From the IMG/VR virus record IMGVR_UViG_3300035670_000280, positions 1 through 53,324 of that record: a stretch of 53,324 nt of DNA, one strand, 5' to 3'. Below are positions 31,301 through 38,900 of this stretch, in pieces. The translations under genes and the position numbers were made by a program. Position 1 is the stretch's first letter. Each line of letters begins with the position of its first letter. This DNA comes from a virus. The notes under the pieces were generated by a model that made no database searches, was not told the DNA's origin, and saw only the letters and a program-made list of their open reading frames with translations.

Positions 31301-33566
31301 AGGCTAGTGCGCTTATTTGATACTGTGCTTGGTCTTGCTCGGTGACGCTTAGGACACGCCATGTGGAGGTCTGAATACTGGCGTTTTCTAGGATCCAGAT
31401 GCTATTTGTGTTGGGGGCGGTAGGCAGCGCAGATGTGAGTGTGATTACCTTGCTAACGATTGTAGATACGTTTCGTGTTGCAACTGTTCCGTCTGGAAGA
31501 ATGACAGATAGAGTAGCGCCGGTTGCGCTAAGTCCTGTTGCGTCGTCAACTGTGACTGTGGTGGTAGTTGCGGCCGCGATGCGACCACCGCGACGGGCGC
31601 CAGCTCGCACGGGGTCACTGATCTCAATGATCTGGCCAGGACGCACCACCACACCCGCGTCGATGCTGGCGGTAAAGGTGACTACTTCGCCCTCATACTG
31701 CTCTGAGTAGAGCAGCCACTCACCGATACGCCCTGCCTGCGCTCTACTTGTACAGGCAAATGCACTAATCTCCGTAGTGATTGCTCCGTACTTGGCAATA
31801 GATGCCTGATCCTCTACTACCTCATAGGCTGTATCACGCAGCTCTAAGTCGATATAACTTACGACAGCTACGTTTGGACGGGTTTTTAGGCTGCTGCTTG
31901 AATAGGTGAATCCCTCTTCTGCGACGTTGGCAAGCGTGAATAGGTAAGCGGTATCGCCGGGCTTATCCTGGCTTAGGGTTAGTGCGCCTGCGCTCCAATA
32001 CGGCATAGCTCGAAATACCGAGCACATGTCATTGATGAGTTTGTAGGCTTCTTCTTGGGTTTGGATGTTTACGTTGCAAGAAAAGCGGGGTTCTTGGCCC
32101 CCGAAGCCATTGGGTACTAACTCCGCGCAGTATTGACTTGCGGAGTAGAAGGCCCACTTATCAAGCTGAGCGGCGTTGATATGGTTGCCGAAGCCGTAAC
32201 GAGTTGAGGTAAGTAGGTCGTAAAGGATCCAAGCGGGATCGCTACACCATTGGGCAGCTCCAAAGCTGCCGTTCCACATACCGGCGTAAATAAGACGACC
32301 GGTAGCGGAATCAACGGTCGCGTTTGATGGGATGCGGATTTTGATACCACGGATGAGGTAAGAGCGTGTAGGTATGGAGTTAAACTGCTCAGCATCAACG
32401 CGAAGAGCTACGAGGGCGCTGTTCGGGTACCGGAGCTTGGCATAGGTGAGTTCTGTGTAGCTGGCCCAGCTGAAGGCATTTGTGATTTTGGCGGAAGCAC
32501 CTCCAGGGGCATCCTGCTCTGAGCTGTCGCCTGTGATCCGCGTAACTTTAATGTTTACAGGCTTAGATCCGGTAAGAGGTACTAGGTAAGTGCGCTGGTA
32601 AAGGTCGGCGGTGCGCCCTCGTACAATTTCGTCGATGACTGTTGTGTAACCGCCGCCGGAATACTGCGTAGCGATTTGTAGCCTAAAAACGCTGCCTACA
32701 ATATCTCCTTGATCTGTAATGCGTTGTAGGGCGGGTACGTTAATGGTTACCCGTGCTGCATCGACAGTTGTATCTGTGATGGTGCGTACAACTGGGGTAG
32801 CTTGTAACACCGTGACGCCTACAGCTACTTCGTTCTCAACTGCATCTGTTGAGGGGATGTAGTTCTGGTCTTGTGTGCCGTTACGTGCCCATACAGTTAC
32901 GTTGGAGAAGTTGTAGGAACCGTCGGCATTCTGTAGGGGAGTATTGTTTAGGAAGATCGACTTATAGTTATCCTTCAGTCCCTCGATTTCGCCTTCACTA
33001 ATTAGGTCAATTAAACTGGCATATTGAGTGGAGTCAAGGGTGTCGGCGGCTTCAGTGGGGGTGTAGGTCTGACCGCCACCACTGCCTTTTGTCGGTTCTG
33101 GTCCGCCCGCGCCAGCGATGAGCCCGGTGCCGAGGCCGGCGTTATGGACGCGGAGGCCGCCGGCGATGAATGTGTGATGGCCCTCAACGGTGAGGTTGTA
33201 AACGGTATCGCAGCCGAGGGCTGTCCGCTCTACGATCGGCCGCAGATGCCCGTTTTCATCTACCAGGCAATCATCGCCGCCCAGCGTGCCAATCTCTACG
33301 AAAGCGTTGTATTGGTTAAGGACCCAATGGTTGGGGGTTGCGTCCAGTACGGCGCCGCCCCAAAGCCTGTAGCGAACTACCTCCTCGCCTTCATGAACGT
33401 GGACCTTGAGGATTTTGGCAGCATGGAGCTTGCCATGATCATCGAAGCTGAGTACCGCATCGCCTGGGTGCAGTTCGTCGATGCGGCGGTGGCCGTCTGG
33501 TGTGCGAACCAGCGTGTGGCCAAGAAAACAGCCACCTGCACCACCTGCACCGACGATCCGTGTCAT
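28386..33566 (-). CDS. Tail tip / host specificity protein J with N-terminal Hint domain
   Basis: 1726 aa. Residues 1-12 (MTRIVGAGGAGG) lead into a Hint domain, residues 13-142 (own entry). Then AGLGTGLIAGAGG and the normal J start (PTEAADTLDSTQYASLIDLI, SEGEIEGL) follow. Hub domains run to about residue 800, then about eight fibronectin-III-like repeats (W..V.G or GAQTFWV, DTAGN and NVG turns) to about 1500, and a beta-rich C terminus. In lambda, J forms the tail tip and binds the receptor. The ATG overlaps the stop of gene I (ATGA). Loss of residues 13-142 by splicing would restore a Gly-rich J N terminus like that of relatives. Confidence 0.93.
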   Translation of the reverse strand: MTRIVGAGGAGGCFLGHTLVRTPDGHRRIDELHPGDAVLSFDDHGKLHAAKILKVHVHEGEEVVRYRLWGGAVLDATPNHWVLNQYNAFVEIGTLGGDDCLVDENGHLRPIVERTALGCDTVYNLTVEGHHTFIAGGLRVHNAGLGTGLIAGAGGPEPTKGSGGGQTYTPTEAADTLDSTQYASLIDLISEGEIEGLKDNYKSIFLNNTPLQNADGSYNFSNVTVWARNGTQDQNYIPSTDAVENEVAVGVTVLQATPVVRTITDTTVDAARVTINVPALQRITDQGDIVGSVFRLQIATQYSGGGYTTVIDEIVRGRTADLYQRTYLVPLTGSKPVNIKVTRITGDSSEQDAPGGASAKITNAFSWASYTELTYAKLRYPNSALVALRVDAEQFNSIPTRSYLIRGIKIRIPSNATVDSATGRLIYAGMWNGSFGAAQWCSDPAWILYDLLTSTRYGFGNHINAAQLDKWAFYSASQYCAELVPNGFGGQEPRFSCNVNIQTQEEAYKLINDMCSVFRAMPYWSAGALTLSQDKPGDTAYLFTLANVAEEGFTYSSSSLKTRPNVAVVSYIDLELRDTAYEVVEDQASIAKYGAITTEISAFACTSRAQAGRIGEWLLYSEQYEGEVVTFTASIDAGVVVRPGQIIEISDPVRAGARRGGRIAAATTTTVTVDDATGLSATGATLSVILPDGTVATRNVSTIVSKVITLTSALPTAPNTNSIWILENASIQTSTWRVLSVTEQDQAQYQISALAYNSSKYAYVERGRPLTQRDVSDLNEIPDAPTALNLSETLYTYQSQVRAKVIASWPSVLGIAQYRVKWRKDNANWSIADVLTNDYEILDITPGLFEVQVFSMNAAMKLSTTAATDSINALGKTAPPANVTGFTSVLDGNIGVTLTWNPIADLDLSEYEIRQGSTWASSSFVTRVAATSYKLGQLAPGTLTYSIRAIDTSDIYSATAASTTVTISPPTAPTVTATVAGDLVTLSWPASTGTYSIAAYVVRSNVGAIGEIKTTTTSLPITWNGARTFYVKAVDLAGNQSAEGSVVVNVTQAPAPTVSVAYAGQNAVLTWGEVNGTTKTRFYRISRGATVVATIQTTSFSVKVDWTGSQAFSVQAVDANGNLGTAATVTVSPAAAAAPTVSSTFSGAQVVLSWNSVEGTLPTAYYDVRYGSSFAAGQPLGIINSNSFTVNGAWAGDRTFYVAAVDTAGNVGAAGPRTVSITAVTAPTITASFAGDLLTLVWSGASSLLPITAYELRRGATYATATVLGRVQSTTFKTEASWLGAQTFWVTGINSNGDLGTPGSVVATVQAPPAPTVLNTFAGEEVLLTWGAVQGSLDTAYYRVLRGSTFASATVLAEIKSTAYSLKVNWGGTQRFWVVAFDVVGNQGAQQFQDVVVTSPSAPSISQQVIDNNVLLRWTDSTQTLPIVYYELRRGATYAGGTSVGTKQGLFTTVFETISGNYTYWLAGIDTAGNVGTPASVTAQVNQPPDYLLRSNIDSTFTGTSTNLKVNAGGLLATVDPTETWQQHFTSRGWTTPQDQVNAGFTIYAMPSTTTGSYVEEFDYGTVLAGTKITSTLTRQAVAGSVTVTPMLSVKTTAGGAWTDYANTESVYATNFRYVKVRYDFSSVGGDDLLQLSGLNVRLDVKIKNDMGNGTANAADTGGTTVNFNVPFVDIESIAVTPSGTTPRIAIYDFVDAPNPTSFKVLLFDTSGNRVSGPFSWQARGS
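33141..33530 (-). other. Minimal Hint (intein-like, BIL type A) domain in J
   Basis: 130 residues, 13-142 of J. Block A starts with Cys13 (CFLGHTLVRTPDG), with RIDELHPGDAVLSF; block B has the TxxH motif (LDATPNHWVL); block F is VYNLTVEGHHTFIAGGLRV; block G ends His141-Asn142 (VHN). The next residue is Ala, not Cys, Ser or Thr, so standard splicing lacks its nucleophile; type A bacterial intein-like domains share this and can cleave or splice slowly. There is no homing endonuclease insert. All catalytic residues are present, so N- or C-terminal cleavage of J is expected. Confidence 0.85.
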
Positions 33567-34153
33567 ACCGTCACCTGTACCGTGTCGATGCCTGCAGAGA
33601 TCACTACAGAGCCCACCAGGGTTTCGCCATAGACAATAGGCACCGGTACCCCTTGTCTAGACGTATTTTGGATTCCACTAAAACTGTAGGACTTGCGGGG
33701 ATCTTTGGCTGTATCTACCGTGGTTTGCGTTGTCGGTATGACTGGTACAGGGGTAAGTAATTGGGATACGCCACCTAAGACTAGGCTCGCTCCTAGACCT
33801 CCAATAAGAGTTGCAATACCTGAACCTGCGGCAGCAATACCTAATGGAATAATAAAAAAGGACAAGGCAACTAACCCTATTCCGGCAAGGATGCGACCTG
33901 TGGCACCAGCACCGGCAACGACGGGAATGATCTTGATTTCTTGCGTACCAGAGGGGTTGTGGATTTCGTCGAAACTTAGGTCGTAGCCTCCTACGCTTAC
34001 ACGGTAGTGCTGGTCAGCCATGTGCTTTTCCAGCTGAGGGAAATTGGTCACTAGAAAACGCACCGCCTCGGCAGCGCTGCTTATTTCGGCTTCAAATTTG
34101 CGGCGCTTCAGAAACTTAGCTAAGCGCCCGTAGATGCGAATTGTACGCAGCAT
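33563..34153 (-). CDS. Tail assembly protein I
   Basis: 196 aa from ATG at 34153 ([20 protein letters not shown]); the open frame upstream is not part of the gene. It has the lambda gpI layout: N-terminal ubiquitin-like beta-grasp (IRIYGRLAKFL, AAEAVRFLVTNFPQLEKHMA, YRVSVGGYDLS), then a hydrophobic helical segment (ILAGIGLVALSFFIIPLGIA), and the C-terminal SYSFSGIQNTSRQGVPVPIVYGE motif. It is needed for tail tip assembly. TAATG overlap with K and ATGA overlap with J. Confidence 0.9.
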   Translation of the reverse strand: MLRTIRIYGRLAKFLKRRKFEAEISSAAEAVRFLVTNFPQLEKHMADQHYRVSVGGYDLSFDEIHNPSGTQEIKIIPVVAGAGATGRILAGIGLVALSFFIIPLGIAAAGSGIATLIGGLGASLVLGGVSQLLTPVPVIPTTQTTVDTAKDPRKSYSFSGIQNTSRQGVPVPIVYGETLVGSVVISAGIDTVQVTV

Positions 34154-34908
34154 TAGGTTAACCCAAGCCTTTCTGCATCGTAATGGCGGAGGCGGCGGCC
34201 TGTGCATTTCTGTAGCCAGCCCCCGTAGATATCGCGGCTGCTGAGGCGGCCTCGGATGTGATGCAGTACGAGCTGATCACCGATGTACACCCCGACGTGG
34301 TTGAGGCCAAGGCCGCTGATGCTCATCAGCACCGCGTCGCCGGGCTCCAACGGTTCCTCCTCTTCGTTCAGTTCTCGGAAGCCCGCGTCCTTCCAGTAGC
34401 GATCGAACAGAGGATCTGCCTCGAAGGCTTCAGGGGTAAGCGGACGCTCCCAATCTGGAAGATCTAAGCCGTTCTCGGCGTACCAATCCCGCGCCAGCGT
34501 CCAGCAATCGCTTAGTCCCCAGACCCACTCGCGGCCAATCAGCGGTGCTTTGTAGCCGGAAGGAAGCAACTCATCGCTCCACGCCTCGGTTTTTGGATTG
34601 ACGATCCACCAGGGGAGATCCGTGCGCTCAATGGCGAGAAGGTCGGCTTGGCTGGGGATCGGCGGTGTGACTGGATGGCTATGCACGACTGCTGTAATCT
34701 CACCAGCATCCTCGGCTGCGGCATAGTCCTGCGGATCGAGGATGAATTGTTCGGTGCCGGCAGCAAGGTTGCGGCAGGGCCAGTAGCGTTCGCGGCCTTT
34801 GACGACCACCACTAAGCCGCACGCCTCGCGCGGATCCTCTGCTTTTGCGTGCATGAGTGCAGCATCGCGCCAAGTAAGTGGTGTGGGATCCGTAGGTGAG
34901 GTGTTCAT
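34153..34908 (-). CDS. Tail assembly protein K: JAMM plus NlpC/P60
   Basis: 251 aa. N-terminal JAMM/Mov34 metalloprotease: H76-S-H78 in [10 protein letters not shown] with Ser86 and Asp89. C-terminal NlpC/P60: Cys135 in [13 protein letters not shown], His204 in [10 protein letters not shown]. In lambda the homologue is needed for tail tip assembly, and the NlpC part may trim peptidoglycan on entry. All catalytic residues are kept. It is coupled to gene I and follows L by 6 bp. Confidence 0.92.
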   Translation of the reverse strand: MNTSPTDPTPLTWRDAALMHAKAEDPREACGLVVVVKGRERYWPCRNLAAGTEQFILDPQDYAAAEDAGEITAVVHSHPVTPPIPSQADLLAIERTDLPWWIVNPKTEAWSDELLPSGYKAPLIGREWVWGLSDCWTLARDWYAENGLDLPDWERPLTPEAFEADPLFDRYWKDAGFRELNEEEEPLEPGDAVLMSISGLGLNHVGVYIGDQLVLHHIRGRLSSRDIYGGWLQKCTGRRLRHYDAERLGLT

Positions 34909-34914
34909 AGGGGC

Positions 34915-35637
34915 TTAGGCGAAATAAGTACCTACTCCAGGGAAAGACCCGAAGGGTAATTCAGCGTTTGCTCCAAACCGTACTTTACAGCTATTTAACC
35001 GCTTACCGCAAACGTCCTGTGCAGCACTGGCTACGGACTGATCGCTTTCGTTGAAATAGTTGGTTCCTGTGTATCCACATTCGGCAGAGCGATATACCCA
35101 CTGGCATATGTTACTGATGCACTGGCGCTTGGGGGCTCGAACACCGATGAGGTCAAAGGCGGCTGCCAGCTCAAACTCCACTACATCGCGGGTTTCGGCT
35201 GCTTTGCGATCAACGTAGTAGACCTCGCGGGGAAATTCAGCCGTGGGATCCGGGGTGCCGTAGGGATTAACCCCGCCGGGGAAGTTCACAGCGTCGATGT
35301 ACCGGGCTAGGGTGCGAATCCGCGTTACCTTTGCGCCCTCAAGCCCTGCAGGAAGACTCAACAGGATCGAGGTAATGGTGCCGAGGATGTTGCTGCAGCG
35401 AATCTTGGGTCGAGGCAAAGAACCCTTGCCTTCGTACGCAAACCCTTCAGCCTCGACGGGAAAACGTGTGTAGGAATTACCTGCCCACACCAGCTCGCCG
35501 TTGCTGTTGAGGCTTGTGCCCGCGTGGAAGCGGTATGTGGTTGTTACGCCATGCTGCAGTGCGTTTAGCTCTAGGGTAAATAGCTCGATTATGGCGCTTG
35601 GGGAAATCGCCTGTAGATCGGAGATAGGGACGGCCAT
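34915..35637 (-). CDS. Minor tail protein L
   Basis: 240 aa, MAVPISDLQAISPSAIIELF. The C-terminal cysteines (CISNICQWVYRSAECGYTG, then CGKRLNSCKVRFG) match the conserved Cys set of lambda gpL, which has been described as holding an Fe-S cluster. It forms part of the tail tip. It lies 5 bp after gene M and 6 bp before K. Confidence 0.9.
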   Translation of the reverse strand: MAVPISDLQAISPSAIIELFTLELNALQHGVTTTYRFHAGTSLNSNGELVWAGNSYTRFPVEAEGFAYEGKGSLPRPKIRCSNILGTITSILLSLPAGLEGAKVTRIRTLARYIDAVNFPGGVNPYGTPDPTAEFPREVYYVDRKAAETRDVVEFELAAAFDLIGVRAPKRQCISNICQWVYRSAECGYTGTNYFNESDQSVASAAQDVCGKRLNSCKVRFGANAELPFGSFPGVGTYFA

Positions 35638-35642
35638 AAATT

Positions 35643-35978
35643 TTAAGGTTCGTAGACCTGACGGAACGTGGCTCTAATCTGGTTATTATTGCAGTTACTA
35701 AGGGTCAGCTGCCAGTCGTCGCAAACGTATTTACCGGCGGTCCCACGGGGAGGAGTCCAGTCGAAGCTCTCTACTCCGCCTCGTGCGTCTAGGAAGGCGA
35801 GGATCAGATCGCGCTCGGCGTCTGTGCGGTTAGAAAATACCAACTGCCACTCCTTGGGGTTAGTGTTAAGACCGAATCGTATGCGTTGTTCGTAGCCATC
35901 TCCTGATGCAAATTTGCGTACACGAGGCTTACTTACCTCTGTGGGCTCGTAGGAACTGACGTAGGTAAATGTCGCCAT
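35643..35978 (-). CDS. Minor tail protein M
   Basis: 111 aa. VSKPRVRKFASGDGYEQRIR, LVFSNRTDAERDLILAFLDA and FDWTPPRGTAGKYVCDDW are the phage minor tail (gpM-like) landmarks, with a beta-rich end. It joins tape measure and tip proteins in the lambda tail. It starts 9 bp after the tape measure stop. Confidence 0.9.
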   Translation of the reverse strand: MATFTYVSSYEPTEVSKPRVRKFASGDGYEQRIRFGLNTNPKEWQLVFSNRTDAERDLILAFLDARGGVESFDWTPPRGTAGKYVCDDWQLTLSNCNNNQIRATFRQVYEP

Positions 35979-35987
35979 GATTACACC

Positions 35988-38900
35988 TTACCTATTCAAG
36001 AGGCCGCCAGGTCGGCGTTGCTTAATCAATTCTGCCTGAACTGCCTGGGCAACTACTCGGCCAAGTTGCTCGCCTTGGCCGGCGTCACCTTGAACTGCGG
36101 TACCGCTTGCGTCAACGCTGACGTTCACGGTAACAGGAGCGCCTCCACCTGCCTGCTCGACGCCTAGGCGGCCATTGGGGAGACGGCGGAGGGGCATGAT
36201 CGCCTCTGGACCGGCCTCGCCCATAAGGCCGAGGCGCCCGGCGCCGCCGTTGGCGAAGGCAAACATCGTGGGGCGCTTGACGATGCCGCCCATAGCGAAG
36301 GGCTGGATGCCGTTGGCGGCGTAGGCGTTACCTAGGGCATTGGGCATGTACTGCGCCGCAGCGGCATTGAAGCTACTTACTTGATCGGCCCCTGTAGCAA
36401 GCTTGGGACCACCCCCAATGGCGCCGATAATCTGCATCACACTACGCAAGATTAGCTGCTGAATAATCATACGTGCCGTATTTTCCAAAATACTCTTAGC
36501 GAATTCTTGGAAATTCGCTTTACCCGTCGTAGTTAGGCTGAAGATGGCGTCCTCGACACCCTTGATGCCGGTCTGGGCGAGCTGGGCCGTGGCCTCGCGC
36601 ATGGTGCCGATGGATTCGACGTATTTCTGAGCGCCTTCGCGTATGCCTGCACCTATATCACTATCTTGCCGTAAGCGTAGTAGACGCTGTTGCTTGTCTA
36701 GTTCTTCTGTTTGACGCATAAGCACACTATACTGATCGTTTAATATACTTAAGCGCCCTTCGTAAAGGGTGTTAATTGCCTGTACATCTAATCCTTGCCT
36801 TATGGCTTCCTGGCGTTCAGTGTCCAGACGTGCTTTACGTTTGCTGTAACTTAGCTCTTCCTGTGCAAACTGCCGGGCAAGCTCAGTATTCACGCCCGTG
36901 CTTAAGTATTTTGCCTGTAGATTGAGTAAAGCATTTTGTTCCTGTAAATTTTGTACCTGTTTATTACTTTCTTCTGTTATGGAAATAAAGCGATTCCTAA
37001 TAGCATCTGCTTCTTGTTCCGTTACTAGCCTTTTTGCTGTACCACGTTGCTCAGCTGTAGCGCGGTCGAGGGCGCTAAGGCTTGGTATATCTATTTGCTG
37101 CGATCTAGGTAGTGGACGGACAGGCCCGACTGCGGGAGCTGCAGGTAGACTAGGAGCGAGCTGCTGTAGACGGCCCTGTAATTGTTGTAACTGTTCGTCT
37201 ATTTGTATAATGCTACGGATAGGTAGCTGTGCAGGTGCGCCAATACGCGAGTTCAGAAGAGTTCCTGCAGTTACTGCATTCTCCCCTTTCTTATCCGGCT
37301 CAGAAACAACAACCCCAGTCGCCTGTGCTACCACAGCATTCAAGGAAGCCCGCTGCATGTAAAGAGCAGCGATTTTACTGGACACCTCTAACCGCTTACC
37401 TGCCGCGCCCGTACCTTCTTCGACAATCTTGGCTACATTTTTAGCGTACTCACGCTGTATGTTACCGATCTGCCTAGCGTAGGTTTCGTTGGCTTTATTT
37501 ATGTCATCGGCTACTTTTTTCTGAAAATCTGCAAGAAGGCGAGCGCGCTGAGTCTGCTTATCGCTATACTCCGCGTCAATACGGATACGCTCTTCTCTAC
37601 TTCTACGGAGGATCTCGCTGATCCCGCGCTCTGCATCAACAAGAAATGGGTTTTGTGTAGTTTCTGCACGGAAGGAAAGCTGTGCGGATGCCTGTAGATC
37701 GTTTAGCTCTCTGCGATTCTTAGCGATATCTCGCTCTACTGCAGTACGCTCGTCGGCAAACTGGCGTTCCAGTTGACGCGCCTGCTCGATCGCCTGCTTA
37801 CGAATCTCTGCAATCTGCTCTTCGCGCTGGATACGTGCTTGTGCAAGGGCTTCTTCGCGTTGTTCAATAGCACTTAAAAGCGATTTTGCGCGGTCTGCCG
37901 CAGCCCGATCTTCACTACCACTACCACTACCACTACCCGCACCTCGTTTACCGCGACGTGTGTAATCATCGGCAAGCTTTAGGGCTTCGCGTAAGCTCTG
38001 TATCCGCGACTCAAAAGAAGCTACAGTCTTACCTGTCTGTTGTTGAGTAGGTGTACCTTGTCCAAAAGTCTCGTCAAAGATAAATTGCAATATATTGCGT
38101 GTCTTTACTGCGTTAAGACGGTCCTTAGCTTCTTGTACTTTTCCTTCGTATGTACGAATAGCCTCTTCGATAGCTGCTACGGTCGTACCGCCCCCGATGA
38201 TGCGCTCCGCAATCTCCTTGGCATTTCCAGTGGGGCTTGGGGTTCCTCCAAGGGCGCGTTCGGCGGCATCCCCGAAGGCATACAGCTGCTGGCCCAGCCA
38301 GAGCAGAGATTCAGCGGTTTCGGCTGCAAAGTTTTGGAAGCCTGCGCCGCTTTCCTTAAGGCTTCTGCCAACAGCTAAGCGCATACTCTCAAGCGCCTTT
38401 TCCATACGCCTACCTGCGTACTCGGTGCTGTCAGCAAGGATTTCCGCATATTTACCACCGTCTTTATAATTCTTACGAGCAAACGTGATGAATTGTTCAA
38501 TAGTTACACTGCCGGCTTGGAACGCTTGATCAAGTTCTTGCACGGACATCCTGTTCGCCTGCGCGAATTTGATGACAGCACCGGGAAAACGCTCACCAAG
38601 CTGGCCCCTGACCTCCTCAGCTGCCACTTTTCCCTTGCTGAGAATCTGTACGACGGCACGCATAGCGCCATCTACATCAGCAAGACTTCCCCCTGTTCTA
38701 AATACGGCAGAGGCGGTACCTTCTAGGATTTGTCGCGTATCATTAGCGCTATAGTTAAGCTCTACAGTAGAAGCCCGCAGCTGTGTGTAGTACCTGTAAG
38801 TATCCGCAAGTGGTATAAGTAGCGACTGGCTAGCGCCTTCGACCGCCCTTGTAGACGCCTCAAACTCCCTTAGGTCTGTAGATACGCTTGCAAGTCCTAT

